From: Aeromonas enteropelogenes
Lineage (GTDB): Bacteria; Pseudomonadota; Gammaproteobacteria; Enterobacterales; Aeromonadaceae
NCBI RefSeq assembly: GCF_000819845.1
Contig: NZ_CDCG01000040.1
Location: 93,287-157,286, forward strand
Length of the DNA: 64,000 nt
Direction of reading: 5' to 3'
How positions within the stretch are numbered: position 1 is the first letter of the stretch; every line of letters starts with the position of its first letter. Both the position numbers and the translations under genes were made by a program. The notes under the pieces were generated by a model. That model searched no databases and was not told the DNA's origin. It was given only the letters and a program-made list of their open reading frames with translations. This document shows positions 47,287 to 54,185 of the stretch, one piece after another.

Positions 47287-47449
47287 AGACGTTCCTTTTT
47301 TATTCGAGTTGGGATAGTGCCGATACTAGCGTAGCGGTTTAGCGACAACTTGTTGTTATTATTATGATCTTGGCGACGGCTCGGCGATTGCCGAGTGATG
47401 GAGAGTCTATCGCAACCGAGCGTCGTGCGACACTTGTCAGAGGAATAAA

Positions 47450-47899
47450 ATGGTCAATTTGGAGTTACGTCTGCCACCCCCGCTGATCTTTACCCTATCT
47501 GCTGCTGCCATGTGGGGAATACGCGGTGGTGGGGAGCCTGCGGGCTGGCAATGGGGCTTGGGGGCCCTGCTGGTAGCGTTGGGCGCCCTGTTTGGATTCG
47601 GGGCCCTGCAGCGCTTTCGCCACCACCAGACCACCGTCAGTCCGACCCGGCCGCATCATACCCGCCATCTGGTCACCTGCGGTGTCTATCGCATCAGCCG
47701 CAATCCCATGTACCTGGGGCTGCTCTGCTGGCTGCTGGCCTGGGGTTGTTATCTGGGGGGCGTCTGGGTTTGGCTGGGACCGGTATTGCTGGTGGCCTGG
47801 TTGACCCGCTTCCAGATCATCCCGGAAGAGCGGTTGTTGCAGGCTCGCTTTGGGGATGAGTATGCCCGTTACTGTCAGCGGGTGCGGCGCTGGTGCTAG
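47450..47899 (+). CDS. Isoprenylcysteine carboxyl methyltransferase-family protein
   Basis: A 149-residue integral membrane protein of the ICMT/PEMT-like methyltransferase superfamily. Four hydrophobic helices surround the SAM-binding motif LVTCGVYRISRNPMYLG (about 74-90), and the C-terminal EERLLQARFGDEYARYCQRV motif is typical. Bacteria lack the prenylated proteins, so the substrate is unknown. GAGGAA precedes the ATG. The gene is divergent from the racemase gene and stands alone. Confidence 0.85.
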   Translation: MVNLELRLPPPLIFTLSAAAMWGIRGGGEPAGWQWGLGALLVALGALFGFGALQRFRHHQTTVSPTRPHHTRHLVTCGVYRISRNPMYLGLLCWLLAWGCYLGGVWVWLGPVLLVAWLTRFQIIPEERLLQARFGDEYARYCQRVRRWC

Positions 47900-47969
47900 G
47901 GCGGCGGTGACAGAAGAGGAAAGAAGCACAACCCCTTGGTTGACGAGGCTGTGCTTGAACGGCGCTGGA

Positions 47970-49109
47970 TCAGAAGAGGTCGTCTTTCTCGTCCTTGGTG
48001 GGTTCGAGGCTCCAGCCGGTGGCATCGCTGCTGCTGGCGATCTGGCCCTTCTCCCGCCACAACTTGATCTTGAGGCGCAGGTTATTGGCCGAGTCGGCGT
48101 TCTTCACCGCTTCTTCTTCATCGATCACCCCTTCCACCACCAGATCGAACAGGGCGCTGTCGAAGGTGACCATGCCGAGGGCCTTGGATTTCTCCATCAC
48201 CTCCTTCAGACCGCCAAATTCACCCCGTTTGACCATGTCACGTATGGTGTGAGTGCCGAGCATGATCTCCACCGCCGCCCGGCGACCGCCGTCCGTGGTC
48301 TTCACCAACCGCTGGGAGACAAACGCCTTGAGGTTGTTGCCGAGATCGTTGAGCAATTGCGGGCGCCGCTCTTCCGGGAAGAAGTTGATGATGCGGTCCA
48401 GCGCCTGGTTAGCGTTGTTGGCGTGCAGGGTGGAGATGGCGAGGTGACCGGTTTCCGAGAAGGCCAGGGCATGCTCCATGGTCTCGCGATCACGAATTTC
48501 CCCGATGAGGATCACGTCCGGCGCCTGGCGCAGGGTGTTTTTCAGGGCGGCGTGGAAGCTGCGGGTATCGACCCCCACCTCGCGCTGGTTGATGATGCTC
48601 TTGCGGTGGCGGTGAACGAACTCTACCGGATCCTCAATGGTGATGATGTGGCCGCCGCTGTTGCGGTTGCGGTGATCGATAAGGGCCGCCAGTGAGGTGG
48701 ATTTGCCCGAGCCGGTACCCCCGACGAACAGCACCAGGCCCCGTTTTTCCATGATGGTGTCGAGCAGCACGGGGGGGAGTTTGAGATCTTCAAAGCGCGG
48801 GATCTCGGTTTTGATGTTGCGTGCCACCAGGGAGACTTCGTTACGCTGCTTGAAGATGTTGATCCGAAAGCGGCCTACCTGGGGCAGGGAGATGGCGAGG
48901 TTCATCTCCAGCTCCCGCTCGAACTGCTCCTTCTGCTCCTTGTCCATGATGGCGTCGGCGATGCTCGCCACATCTCCCGGATTGAGGGGCGTCTCGGTCA
49001 GCGGGCGCAACACCCCGTTGAACTTGGCGCAGGGGGGAGCGCCGGTTGACAGATAAAGGTCTGAGCCATCCTGCTTGGCCAGGATCTGTAGCATGTCTCG
49101 CAATTCCAT
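47970..49109 (-). CDS. pilU: Type IV pilus retraction ATPase PilU
   Basis: A 379-residue PilT/PilU-type hexameric ATPase. Walker A is GGTGSGKSTSLAAL (about 130-143), Asp and Glu boxes follow, Walker B is PDVILIGEIRDRETM and the His box is AISTLHANNANQAL. The start MELRDMLQILAKQDGSDLYL and the longer acidic C-terminus (TKDEKDDLF) identify PilU rather than PilT (about 345). PilU supports PilT in pulling back pili. pilT is normally adjacent but is not found next to it in this window. Confidence 0.92.
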   Translation of the reverse strand: MELRDMLQILAKQDGSDLYLSTGAPPCAKFNGVLRPLTETPLNPGDVASIADAIMDKEQKEQFERELEMNLAISLPQVGRFRINIFKQRNEVSLVARNIKTEIPRFEDLKLPPVLLDTIMEKRGLVLFVGGTGSGKSTSLAALIDHRNRNSGGHIITIEDPVEFVHRHRKSIINQREVGVDTRSFHAALKNTLRQAPDVILIGEIRDRETMEHALAFSETGHLAISTLHANNANQALDRIINFFPEERRPQLLNDLGNNLKAFVSQRLVKTTDGGRRAAVEIMLGTHTIRDMVKRGEFGGLKEVMEKSKALGMVTFDSALFDLVVEGVIDEEEAVKNADSANNLRLKIKLWREKGQIASSSDATGWSLEPTKDEKDDLF

Positions 49110-49168
49110 TGTTTTGCCTCGTCTATCAAGGAGATGCCGTTAACGGGGATGTTATTGAGTGTACAGCG

Positions 49169-49525
49169 TCAGGCGCCGGTGAGTTTCTCGCGAAAAACAA
49201 AAAAGACCGCCCCCAGGATGCACAGCCCGGCCCAGAGGTAGTCCCATTTCAGATCTTCCTTGAGATAGAAGATAGAGAAGGGGACGAATACGGTGAGGGT
49301 GATCACCTCCTGCAGGATCTTGAGCTGCCCCACGCTCATGACGGTATGGCCGATGCGGTTGGCGGGCACTTGCAACAGGTATTCAAACAGGGCGATGCCC
49401 CAGCTCACCAGCGCCGCAATGATCCAGGGTTTGTGGTTCATACTCTTGAGGTGGGCATACCAGGCAAAGGTCATGAAAACGTTGCTGCACAGCAACAGAC
49501 CGATACTGGTAAAGATTGGGTTCAT
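49169..49525 (-). CDS. DUF486 / DMT-family small membrane protein
   Basis: A 118-residue protein with four hydrophobic helices and the DUF486 motifs NVFMTFAWYAHLK and QLKILQEVITLTVFVPFS. It belongs to the drug/metabolite transporter superfamily; substrate unknown. The ATG at 49525 has AAGGAG upstream, while a longer in-frame start at 49552 would overlap that signal. It is the upstream neighbour of pilU, in the same direction, 59 bases away. Confidence 0.85.
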   Translation of the reverse strand: MNPIFTSIGLLLCSNVFMTFAWYAHLKSMNHKPWIIAALVSWGIALFEYLLQVPANRIGHTVMSVGQLKILQEVITLTVFVPFSIFYLKEDLKWDYLWAGLCILGAVFFVFREKLTGA

Positions 49526-49639
49526 TAGGTTCTCCTTTAAAATCAATTGCATTTTATCTCCGAACCATGGGTTTTCATAAGTGGGCGGTCAGGGTATTTT
49601 TAGTCAATCATGGATAGCGCAACACAAGGATCCAACCGA

Positions 49640-50371
49640 ATGGGCAAGACAAGCTGGGGTGTGCTTGGTCTGCTGTTTGCCTGCCTGGCTCAAGGTGCTC
49701 CGACCCTGACGGTCGCCACCGATCTCTGGCCCCCTTTTCGGATCCTGCAACCGGATGGCGAGTTGCAAGGACTCGATGTAGAGATCCTGCGGCGTCTGCA
49801 GAAGGAGAGCGGCATCCAGTTGCAGATCCGGCGCATGCCCTGGGGCAGGGCTCTCAAGCAGATGGAATCCGGCCAGGTCGATCTCATGATTGGTCTGGCT
49901 CATACCGCCGAACGCGCCGCCTTCATCGATTATCTGCAACCCGCCTATTACCAGTGCTGGCCCGCCTTTTATGGCAAGCCCGCCACGGTGGCCGGTATCC
50001 GCCAGTATCGGGACCTGGCAGGAATGGAGGTGGGCTATGTGCTCAAGTCCGCCTACTTCGAACCCTTTGACTCCGATCCCGCACTCAACAAGCACGGGGT
50101 GCCGACCGAGGATCAGCTGCTGCGCATGGTGCAGCGGGGCCACCTGCCGTTGATGATAGGCACCGATTGCCAGGTTGATTACGCCCTGCGCCAGGGGGAC
50201 GGGAAGCCCCTTGGCAAGGCGGACTACCGCCCGGACAGTCCGGTGACCCTCTACCTTGGCATGAGCAAGCGCTCACCCCATCAGGCGCAAAAGTCCGCCC
50301 TGAGCACCGCCTTGCAGCGTCTGGTGGAGAGCGGCGATATAAAGCAGATGGCCAGTCACTACCAGCCTTGA
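49640..50371 (+). CDS. Periplasmic solute-binding protein, SBP_bac_3 type
   Basis: A 243-residue protein with a signal peptide (MGKTSWGVLGLLFACLAQGA) and an amino-acid-type solute-binding fold (TLTVATDLWPPFRI, GLDVEILRRLQKESG, RAFxxMESGQVDLMIGLAHTAERAAFI). Free-standing members of this family often act as sensors or have lost a transporter partner. The permease genes that follow are of the BtuCD type and normally use an unrelated class III (BtuF) binding protein, so a functional link is doubtful. AGGA precedes the ATG at 49640. Confidence 0.82.
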   Translation: MGKTSWGVLGLLFACLAQGAPTLTVATDLWPPFRILQPDGELQGLDVEILRRLQKESGIQLQIRRMPWGRALKQMESGQVDLMIGLAHTAERAAFIDYLQPAYYQCWPAFYGKPATVAGIRQYRDLAGMEVGYVLKSAYFEPFDSDPALNKHGVPTEDQLLRMVQRGHLPLMIGTDCQVDYALRQGDGKPLGKADYRPDSPVTLYLGMSKRSPHQAQKSALSTALQRLVESGDIKQMASHYQP

Positions 50372-50473
50372 CCTTGGGTGGCAAGCCACTGTTATCATGC
50401 CCTTTTCCTGCAACCTTGCCCTGTCTGGCCGACAGCGGTGGCAAGGTTGTGCCTTCATGTTCGGGGATCTTGC

Positions 50474-51481
50474 GTGTACCTCTCTTTGCTCGCCCGTCAG
50501 CAGCGCTGGCAGCGGCGCTGGCTCTTTGGCCTCGCCCTGCTGACCCTGCTGCTCTTTGTCTGCTCCCTCGCCTGGGGGGAGTTTGTGCTGCTGCCCTGGC
50601 AACCCCTTGGCGAGCTGGAGCAACGCATCCTGCTGGAGCTGCGCCTGCCACGCGCCCTGCTGGCCCTGCTGGCGGGAGCCGCGCTCGCCTGTGGCGGCGC
50701 CGTGCTGCAGGTGATGCTGCACAACCCGGTGGCCGAACCCGGCCTGCTCGGCGTCTCGAGCGGGGCGGGGCTGGCGGCCATGGTATCGATGGCGGTTGCC
50801 AAATCCCTCGGCGTCTATCTGCCGGGTTGGGGCTTGTCCCTTGCCGCCTTTGGCGGGGCACTGCTGGTGACCATGATGCTGATCCGGCTGGCGCGCCGTG
50901 CCAGGCTTGGCCATGCCAGGCTGCTGCTATTCGGGGTCGCCATCGGCATCCTCACCAATGCGGCCATGACCTGGCTGATGTACTTTGCCGACGATGCCTC
51001 TTTGCGCGAATTCATGTTCTGGATGATGGGCAGTCTCTCTTATGGCAGCCAGCAGATCGCTTGGTGGTGGCTGCTGTTGCCGCTCACCCTGGGCTGGCTC
51101 TGCTGGCAGGGCAAGGCGCTGCAGCAACTGCTGCTGGGAGAGACCCAGGCCCGCCTGATGGGGCTGGATGTGGACAGGATGCGAGTGCGATTGGTGCTGG
51201 CGGTCTGTCTGCTCACCGGGGTGGCGGTGTCGCTGTGCGGCGTCATCGGTTTTGTCGGCCTGGTGGTGCCCCATCTGCTGCGCTTGTGTGGCGGCAGCGA
51301 TCAGCGCTTCTTGCTGCCTGCCTCGGCGCTGGGGGGCGGCGCCCTGTTGCTGGCATCCGATCTGGTTGCCCGCTCGGCCTTGAGTGCCGGTGAGTTGCCT
51401 ATTGGCGTCATCACCGCCTCGGTCGGGGCCCCGCTCTTTATCTATCTGCTGTTGAGGCAAGATGCCCATGCCAACACCTGA
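50474..51481 (+). CDS. btuC: Vitamin B12 ABC transporter permease BtuC
   Basis: A 335-residue FecCD-type permease with about ten hydrophobic helices. RLPRALLALLAGAALACGGA, NPVAEPGLLGVSSGAGLA and GVIGFVGLVVPHLLRLCGG align closely with E. coli BtuC. I start at the GTG at 50474, which follows a GGGG and begins VYLSLLARQQR like the E. coli N-terminus (MLTLARQQ); upstream ATGs would add a non-homologous leader. No cobalamin riboswitch fits in the 100 bases upstream. Confidence 0.9.
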   Translation: MYLSLLARQQRWQRRWLFGLALLTLLLFVCSLAWGEFVLLPWQPLGELEQRILLELRLPRALLALLAGAALACGGAVLQVMLHNPVAEPGLLGVSSGAGLAAMVSMAVAKSLGVYLPGWGLSLAAFGGALLVTMMLIRLARRARLGHARLLLFGVAIGILTNAAMTWLMYFADDASLREFMFWMMGSLSYGSQQIAWWWLLLPLTLGWLCWQGKALQQLLLGETQARLMGLDVDRMRVRLVLAVCLLTGVAVSLCGVIGFVGLVVPHLLRLCGGSDQRFLLPASALGGGALLLASDLVARSALSAGELPIGVITASVGAPLFIYLLLRQDAHANT

Positions 51482-52253
51482 GTGCCACAATGATGCCGCG
51501 CCTCTGATTGAGGCCCGCGCCCTCGCCATTCCAGCGCGGCTGGCCCCTCTTAATCTCGCCTGGACGGGCGGCCAGCTGGTGGCCCTGCTCGGCCCCAATG
51601 GCAGCGGTAAATCTACCCTGCTCGGCGCCCTGGCCGGCATTTTGCCCGCGCAAGGAGACGTCTTGCTGGATGGGGAAGTGCTTACTGACCTTGGTTGGCA
51701 GGCGCTCGCCCGTCGCCGCGCCATGTTGCCCCAGCGCCAGCCCCAGCTGTTTCATATCCCGGTGTTTCAGGTGTTGAGCCTGGGGCTGGACGAGGGGGGC
51801 GAGCCCGCCCGTCAGCGCGAGGCGATCCAGGCCCTGTGCGAGGCACTGGAGCTGGATGATTTGCTGGCGCGGGATTTCAGCCAGCTGTCCGGCGGCGAAC
51901 AGCAGCGGGTGCTGATCGCCCGTACCCTGCTGCAGGTGTGGCCTGGGCTCAACCCGGCGGGGCGCATCCTGCTGCTGGATGAACCTCTGGCAGGGCTGGA
52001 TCTGCACCATCAGCTGGCCTTGCTGCGGCTGCTGAAGACGGTGGCTCGTCAGGGGCTGCTGGTGGTGATCGCCATCCACGACATCAATCTGGCCATCGAT
52101 TGGGCGGATCGCATCCTTTGCCTGCAGCAGGGGCGTGTGGTGAGCGAGGGCGGGGTCGAGCTGGTGGACCAGGCGCTGCTGGAGCAGGTGTTCCAGATAA
52201 GAACAGAGCGCATAGAGGCGGGTGGCCGGGTCTGGTTTATGCCCAGTTTGTAA
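51462..52253 (+). CDS. btuD: Vitamin B12 ABC transporter ATPase BtuD
   Basis: A 263-residue ABC ATPase overlapping the btuC end by 20 bases. Walker A is GPNGSGKSTLLGAL (about 44-57), the signature is QLSGGEQQRVLIARTLLQ with the BtuD-like insertion VWPGLNPAGR, and Walker B is ILLLDEPLAGLDLHHQ. It powers BtuC. A terminator closes the pair. Confidence 0.9.
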   Translation: MPMPTPECHNDAAPLIEARALAIPARLAPLNLAWTGGQLVALLGPNGSGKSTLLGALAGILPAQGDVLLDGEVLTDLGWQALARRRAMLPQRQPQLFHIPVFQVLSLGLDEGGEPARQREAIQALCEALELDDLLARDFSQLSGGEQQRVLIARTLLQVWPGLNPAGRILLLDEPLAGLDLHHQLALLRLLKTVARQGLLVVIAIHDINLAIDWADRILCLQQGRVVSEGGVELVDQALLEQVFQIRTERIEAGGRVWFMPSL

Positions 52254-52274
52254 GCGGGGTTTGCCTAATAAGAG

Positions 52275-52309
52275 AAGGGCCAGACATGCAGGATGTCTGG
52301 CCCTTTTTT
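52275..52309 (+). terminator. Strong terminator after btuD
   Basis: AAGGGCCAGACA pairs perfectly with TGTCTGGCCCTT around a seven-base loop, followed by TTTTTA; convergent with aroH. Confidence 0.93.
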
Positions 52310-52333
52310 ATTTATTTTACGTTCTGACGAGGT

Positions 52334-53395
52334 TCAGCCCAACTTGTGCAGACGCACCTGGGCGGCCTCGGCCAGCATGGCCAGCAGGGTCTCGGTATCG
52401 TCCCAGGAGAGGCAGGCATCCGTGATGCTCTGGCCGAAGGTGGCGGCGCAGCCGTTCTCCACATCCTGGCGCCCTTCCACCAGGAAGCTTTCGGCCATGA
52501 TGCCGGCGATGCCGGTGCGGCCGCGGCGCAGCTGATCGCAGATATCCTGAGCCACCAGCAGCTGGCGACGGTGATCCTTCATGCTGTTGCCGTGGCTGAA
52601 ATCCACCACCAGACGTTCAGGCAGTCCCACGTCGGCCAAGGCTTCGCACGCCTCGTCGATGCTGGCGGTATCGTAATTGGGGCGGTGGCCGCCACGCAGG
52701 ATCACGTGACCATAGGGGTTGCCGGCGGTACGGTAGATGGTCATCTTGCCGTCCTTGTCCGGGGAATAGAAGATGTGGCTGTGACGGGCGGCGCGCACCG
52801 CATCGATGGCGATGCGGGTGTTGCCGTCGGTGCCGTTCTTGAAGCCGACCGGGCAGGAGAGGGCTGAGGCCATCTCGCGGTGTACCTGGGATTCTGTGGT
52901 GCGGGCACCGATGGCGCCCCAGGTGATGAGGTCGGCAATGTACTGGCCGGTCACCATGTCGAGGAATTCGGTGGCGGTGGGCAGGCCGATCTCGTTGATG
53001 TCGACCAGCAGTTTGCGGGCCAGCTTCAGCCCTTCATTGACGTCAAAGCTGCCGTCGAGGCGCGGATCGTTGATCAGCCCCTTCCAGCCGACGATGGTGC
53101 GCGGTTTCTCGAAATAGGTGCGCATCACGATGCACAGGCTCTCTTTATACTGCTCGCGCAGGCGGTTGAGGCGACGGGCATACTCGTGGGCGGCGGCAGG
53201 ATCATGGATGGAGCAGGGGCCGACGATGGCCAGCAGGCGCTGATCCTCTCCGGCCAGAATGGCTTCCACTTCGCGACGGGCATCCAGCAGATTCTGGGCA
53301 ATGGTATCGTTGATCGGGAAAGCGTGTGCGAGCTCGCTCGGAGTGATCAGTGACTCCAGGCGACGGGTGCGCAATTCATCTGTGTGAATGGACAT
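52334..53395 (-). CDS. aroH: DAHP synthase, Trp-sensitive (AroH-like)
   Basis: A 353-residue class I 3-deoxy-D-arabino-heptulosonate-7-phosphate synthase joining phosphoenolpyruvate and erythrose-4-phosphate, the first step to aromatic amino acids. GPCSIHDPAAAHEYARRL, RTYFEKPRT and KGLINDPRLDGS are invariant family motifs. Of the three E. coli isozymes it most resembles AroH: the start HTDELRTRRLESLITPSELA and TATEFLDMVTGQYIADLI match AroH rather than AroF or AroG. Feedback by tryptophan is therefore likely. I see no TrpR operator upstream. The ATG at 53395 fits family length; its ribosome-binding site is weak. Confidence 0.9.
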   Translation of the reverse strand: MSIHTDELRTRRLESLITPSELAHAFPINDTIAQNLLDARREVEAILAGEDQRLLAIVGPCSIHDPAAAHEYARRLNRLREQYKESLCIVMRTYFEKPRTIVGWKGLINDPRLDGSFDVNEGLKLARKLLVDINEIGLPTATEFLDMVTGQYIADLITWGAIGARTTESQVHREMASALSCPVGFKNGTDGNTRIAIDAVRAARHSHIFYSPDKDGKMTIYRTAGNPYGHVILRGGHRPNYDTASIDEACEALADVGLPERLVVDFSHGNSMKDHRRQLLVAQDICDQLRRGRTGIAGIMAESFLVEGRQDVENGCAATFGQSITDACLSWDDTETLLAMLAEAAQVRLHKLG

Positions 53396-53538
53396 ACAAC
53401 TCAAGTCTCGAGTGGGTGGTGTCAGCCGCAGGGGCGAAAATGCAAAGGGATAAAATAAAGCAAAAGTCCACCGATTGAAACCTTGGGGGGCTCTGATAGG
53501 ATGTGAGGCCAAAATCGATACCAAATGAGGTAGATAGC

Positions 53539-53919
53539 GTGGCAAAGCCAGGGGCAACCGGGGTCACCCGTATCATCAAGGCAACCGGTTACAGCATGAA
53601 AGGGCTCAAGTCTGCCTGGGTCAACGAGGCCGCATTTCGTCAGGAGCTGATGCTTATTCTGTTGCTGATGCCGCTGACGTTCTGGGTGGGGGAGACCCTC
53701 AACCAGATCCTGTTGCTGGTCATCATCAGCTGGCTGGTGGTGATCGTCGAGGTGCTCAACTCCGCCATCGAGGCGGTGGTGGATCGCATCGGCCCCGAGC
53801 ACCATGAACTCTCCGGCCGCGCCAAGGATCTGGGCTCCGCCGCCGTCTTTATCGCGCTGGCCCTCAACGCCCTGGTGTGGGGAGCGCTGGTTGGCCGTAA
53901 TCTGTTGGGTTGGTGGTAA
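53539..53919 (+). CDS. dgkA: Diacylglycerol kinase
   Basis: A 126-residue integral membrane kinase that rephosphorylates diacylglycerol released by membrane-derived oligosaccharide synthesis. Three helices and the active-site motif VEVLNSAIEAVVDRIG, with SGRAKDLGSAAVF, match E. coli DgkA (122). I use the GTG at 53539, which has GAGG eight bases upstream and gives the start VAKPGATGVTRIIKATGYS, like the E. coli protein. It is divergent from aroH. Confidence 0.93.
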   Translation: MAKPGATGVTRIIKATGYSMKGLKSAWVNEAAFRQELMLILLLMPLTFWVGETLNQILLLVIISWLVVIVEVLNSAIEAVVDRIGPEHHELSGRAKDLGSAAVFIALALNALVWGALVGRNLLGWW

Positions 53920-54185
53920 TGGTATTGAATGGGTAAGCCCGCCGTTTCAACGACCATGAAACAGCTGAAATTTAGAGCTGTAGTGGTTCGTTCAGTGTTA
54001 GATAACAAATACATGTACTTACGTGAGAGTTATATCTTCCCCAAAAATCAAATAGGCTGATTGATAATTTCTGACTGCATTTGAAATACTTTATGTCAAG
54101 TCATAGCTATGATAGCCTAGTAACTTATTTGTCATTTGACTTATTGGATTATCTAGAAATGACTTTGATGGTATAGGGGATGGGG
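53920..54185. other. AT-rich gap before the HD-Hsp90 gene
   Basis: About 265 bases. It starts with a hairpin GTTTCA-N7-TGAAAC near 53944-53962 and becomes AT-rich from about 53970, marking the left edge of a stretch foreign in composition. It should hold the promoter of the following gene. I see no integrase site or target duplication. Confidence 0.45.

Noticed and set aside
50372-50473. Cobalamin riboswitch upstream of btuC
   Set aside because: The gap is about 100 bases and shows no B12-box; the aptamer needs roughly 200.
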